Part shown: one piece after another, positions 43,050 through 52,442 of the stretch
How positions within the stretch are numbered: the first letter of the stretch is position 1
Layout of the letters: each line of letters opens with the position of its first letter
Assembly (NCBI RefSeq): GCF_001720485.1
Contig: NZ_CP017114.1
Span: forward strand, 434,001 to 498,000
Length of the DNA stretch: 64,000 nucleotides
From: Cobetia marina
GTDB taxonomy: Bacteria > Pseudomonadota > Gammaproteobacteria > Pseudomonadales > Halomonadaceae
Direction: 5' to 3'
The notes under the pieces: model-generated
What the model saw: the letters and a program-made list of their open reading frames with translations, nothing else
The model's database searches: none
Told to the model about the DNA's origin: nothing
Made by a program: the position numbers and the translations under genes

Positions 43050-43502
43050 ATGCGTTCCAACAAAGAGCGATTGGCACAAGCTGGGTTGCTGGAGCTGGGC
43101 GGCATTCTGATCGTGGCCCCGCTGTCCGCCATGTTGACGGGGCATGATCTGGCGAGCATGGGGAGCCTGGCCGTGGTGATGTCCACGCTGGCCGTGATCT
43201 GGAGTACGGTCTGGAACTGGATGTTCGACCGCTGGGTACCGACTCGCCAGCGCAATATGCTTCAGCGCATCACCCAGGCACTCGGCTTCGAGCTGGGGCT
43301 GGTGCTGGTGACGGTCTTCCTCGTCGCGGCCTGGCTGGAGATCGGGCTATGGCAGGCACTGTTGCTGGACCTTGGTTTCGTGGCCTTCTTCCTTGTCTGG
43401 GCCATGATCTTCAATCCACTGTTCGACGCGGTCATGACCCGCCTGCTGGCACGCAAGGCTGCCCGTGAGCGGAAGCACCCGTCACCACATTCCATGAGGT
43501 GA
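43050..43502 (+). CDS. PACE-family antimicrobial efflux protein (AceI type)
   Basis: 150 residues from the ATG at 43050, with CAGGAG 8 nt upstream. It consists of two repeated two-helix units (bacterial transmembrane pair): LELGGILIVAPLSAMLTGH with VVMSTLAVIWSTVWNWMFDRW, and LGFELGLVLVTVFLVAAWLEIG with LLDLGFVAFFLVWAMIFNPLFD. The WNxxFDRW and IFNPLFD motifs are characteristic. Glu15 is at the place of the essential Glu15 of AceI. It should export biocides or short-chain diamines using protons. It is 4 nt from the following SMR gene, so they are one operon. Confidence 0.9.
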   Translation: MRSNKERLAQAGLLELGGILIVAPLSAMLTGHDLASMGSLAVVMSTLAVIWSTVWNWMFDRWVPTRQRNMLQRITQALGFELGLVLVTVFLVAAWLEIGLWQALLLDLGFVAFFLVWAMIFNPLFDAVMTRLLARKAARERKHPSPHSMR

Positions 43503-43506
43503 GTCG

Positions 43507-43836
43507 ATGAGTTATGTCTTTCTGGCGCTGGCAATACTGGCAGAGGTCATCGCGACCAGTGCGCTCAAGGCCTCCGAGTCCTTTTCGCGACTCGGCCCCA
43601 GCCTGATCGTGGTGGTGGGGTACGGCATCGCCTTCTATCTTCTGACGCTGGTGCTGCGGGACCTGCCGCTGGGCGTCACCTATGCGGTGTGGTCTGGACT
43701 GGGGATCGTGCTGGTCACCCTGTTCGGCGCGGTGGTCTATCGCGAGATGCCGGACCTGCCGGCGATCCTGGGTCTGGCGATGATCGTGGGGGGAGTTGCC
43801 GTCCTGCATCTGTTTTCCAGCGCCACTCCTCATTAA
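43507..43836 (+). CDS. Small multidrug resistance (SMR) transporter, EmrE-like
   Basis: 109 residues, four membrane helices. The N-terminal YVFLALAILAEVIATSALKASESF carries the membrane-embedded essential glutamate (Glu13, equal to EmrE Glu14). GVTYAVWSGLGIVLVTLFGAVVYREMPD and the last helix LGLAMIVGGVAVLHLFS are typical. It exports cationic compounds in exchange for protons. A second, unrelated small pump directly after a PACE gene under one LysR regulator is unusual. Confidence 0.93.
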   Translation: MSYVFLALAILAEVIATSALKASESFSRLGPSLIVVVGYGIAFYLLTLVLRDLPLGVTYAVWSGLGIVLVTLFGAVVYREMPDLPAILGLAMIVGGVAVLHLFSSATPH

Positions 43837-43904
43837 GCTAGAGGCATCACGGCGCCAATCCGGCTGTGACATGGATGCTCACCGACGACGTCACTGGATG
43901 CCTC

Positions 43905-45470
43905 ATGCCTCTACTTCGCACTGCACCAACCTCTGCGCGACCTGCGTTGCTGCCCACGTTGCTCTCTTCACTGCTTCGCCCGTTCAAGGCAGCGGCACAC
44001 CCCGCGGTGTCGGGAATGCCGCTGCGCTTCACGCGCTCGCTGCGCGGACTGGCCATCGCCGCCGGCGCTACCCTGGTGGCGACCGGGCCGGCGCAGGCAG
44101 CCGGGTTCGACAACCTCACTCGCCTGGCTGACAAGGGCTTCATCGTCAGTGCCCAGGCTCGCATGCTGGACACCGGCGAGACGCTGGCCTCGGTCGATCC
44201 CGGCCTGCAATTGACGCCCGCATCGTTGTCCAAGCTCTATATCGCTGGCGCGGCGCTGGACCGTTTCGGGCCGCAGTATCGCTTCTCCACACGTCTGCGC
44301 AGCACGGGCTCGATCAATGACGGCGTGTTGACCGGCGATCTGGTGCTCGAGGGCAGTGGTGACCCGGCATTGACCAGTGAAGAACTGTGGCGCCTGACCG
44401 AAGAGCTGCGCTTCAGAGGCATCCGGCGCATCGAGGGACGCCTGCTGGTCAGTCAGTGGCGTTTCGGGCCGGTGCCATGCATCAGTACCGATCGCTGCAA
44501 TGCCTCGCGTCGCTCGAGCAACGCCTATGATGCGCTGCTGTCGTCAGCGGCCAGCAACTATGCCAGCTGGTGCGTGAAGGTGATGCCGGGGGCGGGCAGT
44601 CAGGCGCCGGCGCGACTTGCCAGCTGTGACACGACCCAGCCCACCGAGATCTTCGACAATCAGGTCACCACCGTCGCGGCCGGCGGAAAGAATGCCCTCA
44701 ATGCGCGGCGTACCACCAGCAACGGGCGCGATACGTTGGTCGTCAGTGGCACCATCGCCGCCGACAGCCAGCCGCGCAGCATCTACCGTGCCGTGTCCAA
44801 TCCGGCGCTGTATACCGGCGAGCTGATGCGCGACATGCTGGCGCGTGCCGGCATCGCGGTCACGGGCGGCGTGGACACCACCACCACGGCGCCGCCTTCC
44901 AGTGCGGTACAGCTGGGGAGTGTCGAGGGCAAGCCGATGCAGGAGCTGTTGACGCGGATGCTCAACTACTCCAACAACTTCATGGCCGACCAGCTGACAT
45001 TGGCACTGGTCGGTGGCAGTCAGGCCACGCTGCGTCAGGGAGGCGCCAAGCTTGAGACCTTCGCCAGCGCGATCCCGGGTCACGGCCCGCTGACGCTGTA
45101 TTCAGGCAGTGGTCTGACCTCGCAGAACCGTACCAGCGTCAATGGTCTGATCGCGTTGCTCGACAGCATGTACCACCGTCCGGCCCTGTTCCCCACTTTC
45201 GTTGCTGGGCTTCAGGCACCGGCCAATGGTCCGATGCGCTTCATTCGGCGCGGCAGCGAGACCTTCCGCAATCACGTGATGGTCAAGACGGGAACGCTCA
45301 ACAATCCTGTGCCGGTGCGCGCAATCTCGGGCTACTTCCGCACCCAGACAGGCCGCTGGGGAGCCTTTGCCGTGATGGTCAACGGGCGTGCCGCCGTGCC
45401 GTATCTTTCCTGGCCGCAGGTGCTGGATCCGGTCGCGGAGGACCTGACCGCGATGATCGAGCGCAATTGA
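43905..45470 (+). CDS. dacB: D-alanyl-D-alanine carboxypeptidase/endopeptidase (PBP4)
   Basis: 521 residues from the ATG at 43905; an ATG at 44016 would start directly at a canonical signal peptide (MPLRFTRSLRGLAIAAGATLVATGPAQA) and may be the true start. It trims pentapeptides and cross-links in periplasmic murein. The three penicillin-binding motifs are present: Ser-X-X-Lys in LTPASLSKLY, Ser-X-Asn in NYSNNFMADQL and Lys-Thr-Gly in HVMVKTGTLNN. The large insert between the first two motifs is typical of class C PBPs. Confidence 0.92.
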   Translation: MPLLRTAPTSARPALLPTLLSSLLRPFKAAAHPAVSGMPLRFTRSLRGLAIAAGATLVATGPAQAAGFDNLTRLADKGFIVSAQARMLDTGETLASVDPGLQLTPASLSKLYIAGAALDRFGPQYRFSTRLRSTGSINDGVLTGDLVLEGSGDPALTSEELWRLTEELRFRGIRRIEGRLLVSQWRFGPVPCISTDRCNASRRSSNAYDALLSSAASNYASWCVKVMPGAGSQAPARLASCDTTQPTEIFDNQVTTVAAGGKNALNARRTTSNGRDTLVVSGTIAADSQPRSIYRAVSNPALYTGELMRDMLARAGIAVTGGVDTTTTAPPSSAVQLGSVEGKPMQELLTRMLNYSNNFMADQLTLALVGGSQATLRQGGAKLETFASAIPGHGPLTLYSGSGLTSQNRTSVNGLIALLDSMYHRPALFPTFVAGLQAPANGPMRFIRRGSETFRNHVMVKTGTLNNPVPVRAISGYFRTQTGRWGAFAVMVNGRAAVPYLSWPQVLDPVAEDLTAMIERN

Positions 45471-45493
45471 TCCATCGGCCGTGACTGCATGAC

Positions 45494-45527
45494 ACGAAAG
45501 CCCCCGCCAGCTGGCGGGGGCTTTCGT
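45494..45527. terminator. Perfect-palindrome terminator of dacB
   Basis: A 34-bp perfect palindrome, with complementary halves 45494-45510 and 45511-45527, begins 24 nt after the dacB stop and contains CCCCCGCC/GGCGGGGG. CTTC follows. Confidence 0.8.
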
Positions 45528-45551
45528 CTTCATGGCCTGTGTGACAGGCAC

Positions 45552-45575
45552 AAAAAACCCCGCCCGAAGGCGGGG
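45552..45575 (-). terminator. Minus-strand intrinsic terminator
   Basis: Arms 45558-45564 and 45569-45575 (7 bp, CCCCGCC/GGCGGGG, loop TTCG on the minus strand) are followed on the minus strand by six T (complement of 45552-45557). It lies 211 nt beyond the acuI stop, so it closes a long 3' end or a separate short RNA. Confidence 0.85.
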
Positions 45576-45786
45576 TGATCCTCCACACGCCCGGCATGGC
45601 TGAGGGGAGGGCACTCGGGACGCTCGACAGGGCGTAACGAGATGCCTAGAGCATAGCGTCGTGAGGCCGCCTTGGCTAACCTCAAACAGCGTATTGCACC
45701 GCAACAATCAATGACTTGGCGCAATTTTCGAGGCAATGACGCATTTTTTCCGTGATCGGCTGCGATTCGTGGTGCGCGCCGGCATG

Positions 45787-46764
45787 TCAGCGGGCGGGAT
45801 CCAGCAGTACGCGGCCACTGATGTTGCCGTCGATCATGGCCTCGGCACGTGCCGCGATGTCATCCAGTCCCACCGTCTCCAGCTGCATCCGCGCGTGCAG
45901 CTCGCTGGAGACCTCGGCCAGGCGTTGCCACACCTGCTGGCGACGCTCGGCATTGATCATCACGCTGTCGACGCCAAGCAATGAGACGCCGCGCAGGATG
46001 AATGGCATCACGCTGGTGGGCAGGTCGGCGCCCGCCGCGAGTCCCACGGCCGCCACCTTGCCATCGTAATGCATCTGCGCCAGCAGGTTGGCCAGTACCT
46101 GGCCACCGGCGGTATCCACGGCACCGGCCCAGCGGCTCTTCTCCAGCGGACGGCCCTTCTCCTCGAAATCGCTGCGCAGATGGACCTCGCTCGCACCCAG
46201 TGACTCGAGCCACTCACGCTGCTCGGCCTTGCCGCTGACCGCGTGGACCTCGAAGCCCTGCTCGGCCAGCATCTGCACTGCCCAGCTGCCGACCCCGCCA
46301 GTGGCACCGGTGACGATCACCGGGCCTTGCTGGGGCGTCAGGCCGGCCTCTTCGAGACGCATCACGCACAGCATGGCAGTCAGGCCCGCCGTGCCGAAGG
46401 CCATGGCCTGTTCGGCGCTCAGGTTCGCGGGGCGCTTGACCAGCCACTCGGGCTTGACGCGCATGCGCTCGGCCAGTCCGCCCCAATGACGCTCGCCCAC
46501 GCCCCAGCCGGTCAGGATGACCTCGTCGCCTGGCTGGAAGTCCGGCGAATCGGAGGCCTCGACACGTCCCGCGAAATCGATGCCCGGCACGAAGGGCAGC
46601 TCGCGCACGATCTTGCCACGGCCGGTGATGGCCAGCGCATCCTTGTAATTGAGGCCGGAACGCTCGATGGCCACCGTGACAGGCAGGTCGGGTAGCTGAT
46701 CATCGGAGAGTTCGACGACTCGGGCGCGTGGGGTCTCGTCGTGCAGCATCAGTGCGCGGGACAT
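45787..46764 (-). CDS. acuI: Acrylyl-CoA reductase (NADPH), AcuI/YhdH family
   Basis: 325 residues from the ATG at 46764, preceded by CGAGGAG. A zinc-free medium-chain dehydrogenase: VTVAIERSGLNYKDALAITGRGKIVRELPFVPGIDFAGRVE, LTGWGVGERHWGGLAE and the Rossmann motif VTGATGGVGSWAVQMLAEQGF fit AcuI. It reduces acryloyl-CoA to propionyl-CoA, detoxifying acrylate from DMSP breakdown in marine bacteria. No DMSP lyase or CoA-ligase genes are adjacent, so the link to DMSP is by family only. Confidence 0.88.
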   Translation of the reverse strand: MSRALMLHDETPRARVVELSDDQLPDLPVTVAIERSGLNYKDALAITGRGKIVRELPFVPGIDFAGRVEASDSPDFQPGDEVILTGWGVGERHWGGLAERMRVKPEWLVKRPANLSAEQAMAFGTAGLTAMLCVMRLEEAGLTPQQGPVIVTGATGGVGSWAVQMLAEQGFEVHAVSGKAEQREWLESLGASEVHLRSDFEEKGRPLEKSRWAGAVDTAGGQVLANLLAQMHYDGKVAAVGLAAGADLPTSVMPFILRGVSLLGVDSVMINAERRQQVWQRLAEVSSELHARMQLETVGLDDIAARAEAMIDGNISGRVLLDPAR

Positions 46765-46831
46765 GGCAGTCTCCTCGTGATTGGCGTTGGTGTTGGCGCT
46801 CTTCCTGCGTGAAGGTGTCAGGGCGTCTGGC

Positions 46832-46850
46832 GTGAGACGCTCGGTCTCAC
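46832..46850. terminator. Hairpin between nhaB and acuI
   Basis: Perfect 7-nt arms (46832-46838 and 46844-46850, GTGAGAC/GTCTCAC) with a 5-nt loop, 77 nt beyond the nhaB stop. Weak evidence for termination. Confidence 0.3.
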
Positions 46851-46927
46851 AGTGCCTGCAAGCGACGCCGCGGGGAAGTCCCGAGACCTCGACATTGGGA
46901 TGAGACTGACGCAACCGGGGCCGCTGA

Positions 46928-48460
46928 TCAGATGAAGCTGCGCACGGTGGCCAGGCCGACCAGGGTCATCAGCACGGTATAGGGCAGCGCCATCCATACC
47001 ATGCGCCCGTAGGACAGCCGGACCAGCGGGGCGATGGCCGAGGTGAGCAGGAACAGGAACGCCGCCTGACCATTGGGGGTCGCCACGCTTGGCAGGTTGG
47101 TGCCGGTGTTGACCGCCACCGCCAGCGCATGGAAATGCTCACGACTGATGTTGCCCGCCAGGTACTCGTTCTTTACCTGAGTGATGTATACCGTCGCCAC
47201 GAAGACATTGTCCGAGATGGCGGACAGCAGTCCGTTGGCGAGGAACAGCGCCCCCGCCTGGTCCTCCATCGGCAGACTGAGCACCCATTGGATGAAGGGC
47301 TGGAACAGATGCTGCTCGTGGATGACGGCGACGATGGTGAAGAACACCACCAGCAGTGACGTGAAGGGCAGCGCTTCCTGGAAGGCGCGTCCGATCTGAT
47401 GCTCATCGGTGATGCCGTTGCCGGCGGTCAACAGGATGATCACCGCCAGCCCGATCAGCCCGACCTCGGCCAGATGCAGCGCCAGTGACAGGACCAGCAG
47501 GATGGCCACCACCCCCTGCACGATCAACGCTGCGCGCTCGCGCGGGGTGCGGCGCGCATCCTGGTGGCGATCATAGTCCTCGAGAATCCGGCGGACGCTG
47601 GCAGGCAGGCGTTGGCCATAGCCGAACCAGCGGCCGCGTTCCAGCAGCACGCACAGCGCAAGTCCGGCGAAGAAGGTGGGAAGGGTGACGGGGGCCATCT
47701 GCAGGAAGAAGGACAGGAAATCCCACTCGGCGGCCTTGGCGATCACCAGATTCTGCGGCTCGCCGATCATGGTGCTGACGCCCCCCAGCGCGGTACCGAC
47801 GGCACCATGCATCAACAGCGAGCGCAGGAAACCACGGAAGTCCTCGAGATCTTCGCTATGGATCGCCTCGACACTGATGTCGTTGGCGTGATCATGCTGG
47901 GTATCGAAATTCTTGCCTGACGCCACCTTGTGATAGACGGAGTAGAAGCCCACCGCGATACCGATGATCACCGCGGTCACGGTCAAGGCATCCAGGAAGG
48001 CGGACAGCAGGGCGCTGGCCAGACAGAACATCAGCGACAGCCAGGTCTTGGAGCGCACGCCGAGAATGATCTTGGTGAAGGTATAGAGCAGCAACGGCTT
48101 CATGAAGTAGATGCCTGCCACCATGAACATCAACAGCAGGATCACCGGCAGATTGCGCTCCATCTCCTGCATGATGGCATCCGGGGAGGCCATGCCGATG
48201 GCGACGGCCTCGATCGCCAGCAGGCCGCCGGGTTGCAGCGGGTAGCACTTGAGCGCCATGGCCAGCGTGAAGATGAACTCGCCCAGCAACAGCCAGCCGA
48301 CGATCACCCCACCCTGAGGGCCGCTGAACCACAGCAGCAGCGGATTGGTGATCAGGAACAGGCACATCAACTGCTTGTACCAGCGCGGCGATTGGCCGAG
48401 GAAGTTGCGCGCCAGTCCGTGACCGAGTGTCTGGCGTGTGTCGTGAGATGAGGAAGGCAT
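46928..48460 (-). CDS. nhaB: Na+/H+ antiporter NhaB
   Basis: 510 residues, about twelve membrane helices. The N-terminus ([33 protein letters not shown]) and the segments [76 protein letters not shown] and [22 protein letters not shown] follow NhaB closely. The family exchanges protons for sodium ions and maintains low cytoplasmic Na+. It is divergent from dgkA. Confidence 0.95.
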   Translation of the reverse strand: MPSSSHDTRQTLGHGLARNFLGQSPRWYKQLMCLFLITNPLLLWFSGPQGGVIVGWLLLGEFIFTLAMALKCYPLQPGGLLAIEAVAIGMASPDAIMQEMERNLPVILLLMFMVAGIYFMKPLLLYTFTKIILGVRSKTWLSLMFCLASALLSAFLDALTVTAVIIGIAVGFYSVYHKVASGKNFDTQHDHANDISVEAIHSEDLEDFRGFLRSLLMHGAVGTALGGVSTMIGEPQNLVIAKAAEWDFLSFFLQMAPVTLPTFFAGLALCVLLERGRWFGYGQRLPASVRRILEDYDRHQDARRTPRERAALIVQGVVAILLVLSLALHLAEVGLIGLAVIILLTAGNGITDEHQIGRAFQEALPFTSLLVVFFTIVAVIHEQHLFQPFIQWVLSLPMEDQAGALFLANGLLSAISDNVFVATVYITQVKNEYLAGNISREHFHALAVAVNTGTNLPSVATPNGQAAFLFLLTSAIAPLVRLSYGRMVWMALPYTVLMTLVGLATVRSFI

Positions 48461-48530
48461 GGGCAGTTCCCGGGCGTTGACTTGTTGTTGTTGGATGACA
48501 GTATCGGCAATGCCGCAACATCGCGGGCTT

Positions 48531-48539
48531 TGCTATCAT
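48531..48539 (+). promoter_or_regulatory. Extended -10 promoter of the dgkA leader
   Basis: TGC-TATCAT (48531-48539) is an extended -10 element. The -35 position (48511-48516, TGCCGC) is poor. Transcription would start near 48546. Confidence 0.45.
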
Positions 48540-48545
48540 CGCCGC

Positions 48546-48752
48546 CGTCATCGAGCGCCTGGCGGTATTAGAGCATGCTCGGTGATGAGGTCTCGGGTAG
48601 CCTTTGGTCGTGAAAACCGCGCAGCTAGCGCTGCGAGGTCGCCAGCCGGTGTGCTGGCAGCTCTCCCCGAGACGTGTTTTTGGTAAACGTCATCGTCCGA
48701 TTGAAAGATCGGCCTCTGCAGCCACCGTGCTGCGTCTGCACGAGACCCGAAG
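48546..48752 (+). ncRNA. Highly structured 5' leader of dgkA (candidate cis-regulatory RNA)
   Basis: Almost the whole 207-nt leader can pair. First comes a bulged stem 48548-48556 with 48577-48588. Next to it is a closing stem 48590-48597 with 48666-48673 that encloses three hairpins: 48606-48618, 48620-48635 with a TAGC loop, and 48641-48658. Then come 48697-48712, and 48718-48733 and 48734-48746 close to the start codon. A multibranched junction of this kind resembles riboswitch aptamers, but it matches no class I recognise. It could also be a separate small RNA. Confidence 0.45.
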
Positions 48753-49124
48753 ATGAAATCACGGCATACCGGCCTGACCCACCTCAAGCACTCCGCGCGT
48801 TACTCTCTCAAGGGGCTCAAGGCGGCCTGGCGCAATGAAGAAGCCTTCCGGCAGGAATTGATCCTGTGCGCGCTACTCTTGCCGTTCGCCTGGTGGATCG
48901 GGGAATCGCACATCGAGTGGCTGCTGCTGGTCGGCTCCATCCTGATCGTGTTGATGGTCGAGCTGCTCAATTCCGCGGTGGAGTGCGCGATCGATCGCAT
49001 CGGCCCGGAGTTTCATGAACTGTCCGGGCGCGCCAAGGACATGGGCTCGGCAGCGGTGATGCTCGGTCTGATCTTCGCGGGCCTGACCTGGGGCACGCTG
49101 CTCTACGACAAGCTGTTCGGATAG
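48753..49124 (+). CDS. dgkA: Diacylglycerol kinase
   Basis: 123 residues, three membrane helices. It phosphorylates diacylglycerol released by periplasmic glucan or LPS modification, returning it to phospholipid synthesis. Seen: ARYSLKGLKAAWRNEEAFRQEL (substrate-side amphipathic start), and the catalytic MVELLNSAVECAIDRIGPEFHELSGRAKDMGSAAV with the active-site Glu and Asn. The upstream leader is heavily structured, so translation is probably regulated. Confidence 0.96.
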   Translation: MKSRHTGLTHLKHSARYSLKGLKAAWRNEEAFRQELILCALLLPFAWWIGESHIEWLLLVGSILIVLMVELLNSAVECAIDRIGPEFHELSGRAKDMGSAAVMLGLIFAGLTWGTLLYDKLFG

Positions 49125-49204
49125 GGCATATCGCCTGTGGGGCATGGCCGTGTCATGTCCCCTCTGCCTCCGTTATGCTGAAGGTCGGATCGAAGGAGAC
49201 GACC

Positions 49205-52200
49205 ATGCCCGACAACGCCCCCGCCTCATCACCCCACTCTTCCCGCCCGTCAGCGGATCTCCCGCTGCCGGCAGACTTCCTGCCGCTGGAGTCGCTGCTC
49301 GGCCAGCAATCCGAGCACAGTCGCCAGACACTGGAGGAGGCTGCCGGCGCCGCACGGGAGCGTCTGAACGAGAGCCTGATGCAGGCCCGGAGCCTCAGCG
49401 AGATGCGCGGCGATGCCAGCTCGCCCGTGGCGACGTTTCTGGCGCTGGGGGCGCAGCAACGTCTCGAGCTCGCCCGTCTGGTCACGCTGTCGGACTTCGC
49501 TCTCGATACCCTGTGCCGTCGCCCTGAGCTTCTGGCCGAACTGATCGAGAGCGGCGAGCTTGAACGCGCCTTGCCGCCACGGGAATTGAGCGTACGGCTG
49601 ACGGAGGGGCTGTCGGCCGCCGAGGATGAAAAGGCGATGCAGCAGGTGCTGCGGCGTTTCCGCCAGCTGCGCATGCTGGGCATCATCTGGCGTGATCTCA
49701 ATGGCACGGGCATGTGGGACACGGCGGGCGCGGTCTCGCGACTGGCCGAGGTCTCGCTTGAAGGTGCGCTGGGGTGGCTGGAGGCCTTTCTTGAACCGCG
49801 CTATGGCCGCCCGGCAGCGGATCGCTTCGGAGAGCCGCAGCGGTTGGTGGTGCTCGGCATGGGCAAGCTGGGGGCCGGAGAGCTCAACCTGTCCTCCGAT
49901 ATCGACTTGATCTTCGCCTTCCCCGACAAGGGCGAGACGACGGGCGGGCGCAAGTCGCTGGATCACCAGGAATATTTCACGCGGCTGGGCCAGAAGTTGA
50001 TCGCGGCGCTGGATGCGATGACCGCCGATGGCTTCGTGTTCCGCGTCGACATGCGCCTGCGGCCGCTGGGGGACGGCGGCCCACTGGTGGGCAGCTTCTC
50101 GATGCTGGCCAGCTACTACCAGGATCAGGGGCGTGAATGGGAGCGCTACGCGATGCTCAAGGCGCGTCCAGTGGCCGGCAGCATCACCGCGGGCGAGCGA
50201 CTGATCGCGCATCTGCGACCCTTCGTCTACCGCAAGTATCTGGACTTCGGCGCCATCGAATCCCTGCGCGAGATGAAGGGGATGATCAATCGCGAGGTCA
50301 AGCGCCGCGGGCTCTCTGACAACATCAAGCTGGGGTCCGGTGGCATTCGCGAAGTGGAATTCGTCGCCCAGGCCTTCCAGTTGATCCGCGGTGGCCGCGA
50401 GTCGGAACTGCAGGCCACCTCACTCAAGACAGCCTTCGCGCGACTGCCCGAGCTTGGCCTGCTGCCACAGGCGGTCGTGGATGAGCTGGTGCCGGATTAC
50501 GTCTTCCTGCGTGATCTTGAGCATGCCCTGCAGGCGCAGGCCGACCGCCAGACCCAGACATTGCCGCTGGACCCGCTGGGGCGCGAGCGTCTCGCGCTGG
50601 CGATGCAGCTGCCGGACTGGGAGGCGCTCACCGAGCGACTCGAAGAGGTGCGCGCTCGCATCCGGCTGCACTTCGACAACGTGATCGCCGCGCCGGAAGA
50701 CGAGGAAACCGAACCGCCCGAAGGGCAGCAGGCACTCGATGAGTGGCGTGCCCTGTGGCGTGATGAGCTGACGGTGGAAGAGGGTCGGGAGCTGCTCGCC
50801 GAAAGCGGATTCGAGGCGCCCGACGAGAGTCTGCGGCGCCTGAACAGCCTGCGTCGCTCACGGGCAGTGCAGGGGATGCAGCGCATCGGTTTTGATCGTC
50901 TGGATGCCTTGATGCCCTCACTGCTGCAGGCGCTGGGCTCGGCGGCGGGCGATCCGGAAAAGCCCGGCGAGCATGATGCCAGTCGCGTGCTGGAGCGTGT
51001 GCTGCCGCTGATCGAGGCCGTGTTGCGTCGCACGGCCTACCTGGCGCTGCTGCGCGAGAATCCTGATGCACTGACGCAGTTGATGCGCCTGTGTGCGGCG
51101 AGCCCCTGGATTGCCGAGCAGCTGGCGCGCTATCCGGTGCTGCTGGACGAGCTGCTGCACCCGCACAATCTCTACTCGCCCGCCGACAAGGTGCGTCTGG
51201 CCGATGAGCTGCGCATCGCGCTGTCACGCATCCCCGAAGATGATGAAGAGGCGTTGCTCGAGGCGCTGCGCGTCTTCCGGCACGCCCAGGTGCTGCACGT
51301 CGCGGCCTCCGACATCGCGGGGGCGCGCCCGCTGATGAAGGTGAGCGATTATCTGACCTTCATCGCCGAGGTGATCCTCGAGCAGGTGCTGGCGATGGCC
51401 TGGAAGACCCTGACCCGCAAGCACGGCTTTCCGCTGGGGCGGGATGGCCAGCCGATCACCGGGGACAGTCTGAGCGGCTGCTTCGTGATCGTCGGCTACG
51501 GCAAGCTGGGGGGCATCGAGCTGGGCTATGGCTCGGATCTGGATCTGGTCTTCCTGCACGATGCCGCCAGCAAGGGCCAGACGGATGGCCCGCGCCCCCT
51601 CGACAACCCGCTGTTCTTCACCCGGCTGGGTCAGCGCATCATTCATCTGCTGACCGCGGTGACTCCGGCCGGTGCCCTCTACGAAGTCGACATGCGCCTG
51701 CGGCCTTCCGGCAACTCCGGACTGCTGGTCTCGAGCCTGGCTTCCTTCCGTGATTACCAGCTTTCCCAGGCCTGGACCTGGGAGCATCAGGCGCTGGTGC
51801 GGGCACGTGCCGTGGCGGGGGATCCGGCGCTGGCGCTGGCGTTTGAGCAGACACGTCGGGAGGTGCTGGGGCAGGCCCGAGAGACCGATGCCCTGGGCAA
51901 GGAAGTCGTCGCCATGCGCCACAAGATGCGGGATCACCTGGGGAGTTCCGCCAAGGACCGGGATGCAGGCCAGTTCCACCTCAAGCAGGATGCGGGAGGC
52001 ATCGTCGATATCGAGTTTCTGGCCCAGTACTGCGTGTTGTCGATGAGTCATCAGGAGCCGGAGCTTCTGAGATGGAGTGACAACATGCGACTGCTCGAGA
52101 CGCTGGAGGCCTGTGGGCGCCTGCCGGGTGAACAGGCCAGTGAACTGCGCGAGGCCTATCTGGCCTATCGCAATACCAGCCACCGCCTCGCGCTGGAAAA

Positions 52201-52294
52201 GCGTGGCAGCCTCATCAATCTCGAACAGGTGCCGCTCATCGCCATGCACCGCGAGCGTGTCATCGCCATCTGGCAATCCTTGCTGGGGGAGTGA
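49205..52294 (+). CDS. glnE: Bifunctional glutamine synthetase adenylyltransferase/deadenylylase
   Basis: 1029 residues from the ATG at 49205 with GAAGGAGACG upstream, slightly longer than E. coli GlnE (about 945). It attaches or removes AMP on glutamine synthetase in response to PII. Two nucleotidyltransferase halves are visible: the deadenylylating N-terminal one with LSSDIDLIFAFP near residue 230, and the adenylylating C-terminal one with ELGYGSDLDLVFLHDA near residue 780. The segment DEETEPPEGQQALDEWRALWRDELTVEEGRELLAESGF between the halves contains an acidic stretch. Confidence 0.96.
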   Translation: MPDNAPASSPHSSRPSADLPLPADFLPLESLLGQQSEHSRQTLEEAAGAARERLNESLMQARSLSEMRGDASSPVATFLALGAQQRLELARLVTLSDFALDTLCRRPELLAELIESGELERALPPRELSVRLTEGLSAAEDEKAMQQVLRRFRQLRMLGIIWRDLNGTGMWDTAGAVSRLAEVSLEGALGWLEAFLEPRYGRPAADRFGEPQRLVVLGMGKLGAGELNLSSDIDLIFAFPDKGETTGGRKSLDHQEYFTRLGQKLIAALDAMTADGFVFRVDMRLRPLGDGGPLVGSFSMLASYYQDQGREWERYAMLKARPVAGSITAGERLIAHLRPFVYRKYLDFGAIESLREMKGMINREVKRRGLSDNIKLGSGGIREVEFVAQAFQLIRGGRESELQATSLKTAFARLPELGLLPQAVVDELVPDYVFLRDLEHALQAQADRQTQTLPLDPLGRERLALAMQLPDWEALTERLEEVRARIRLHFDNVIAAPEDEETEPPEGQQALDEWRALWRDELTVEEGRELLAESGFEAPDESLRRLNSLRRSRAVQGMQRIGFDRLDALMPSLLQALGSAAGDPEKPGEHDASRVLERVLPLIEAVLRRTAYLALLRENPDALTQLMRLCAASPWIAEQLARYPVLLDELLHPHNLYSPADKVRLADELRIALSRIPEDDEEALLEALRVFRHAQVLHVAASDIAGARPLMKVSDYLTFIAEVILEQVLAMAWKTLTRKHGFPLGRDGQPITGDSLSGCFVIVGYGKLGGIELGYGSDLDLVFLHDAASKGQTDGPRPLDNPLFFTRLGQRIIHLLTAVTPAGALYEVDMRLRPSGNSGLLVSSLASFRDYQLSQAWTWEHQALVRARAVAGDPALALAFEQTRREVLGQARETDALGKEVVAMRHKMRDHLGSSAKDRDAGQFHLKQDAGGIVDIEFLAQYCVLSMSHQEPELLRWSDNMRLLETLEACGRLPGEQASELREAYLAYRNTSHRLALEKRGSLINLEQVPLIAMHRERVIAIWQSLLGE

Positions 52295-52442
52295 TCTTGA
52301 CTCAGACATTTCGTGTCCGGCTCAGGCATTCCCTGTCCCGATGACTCGCGCGGCGTGATTAAACGCCATATCAATGCTCGCAATCCCCTGTCGCCATCCC
52401 CAAGAAAGGGTGCATCAGACAACGTTGACAGGGGAGGTCAGC

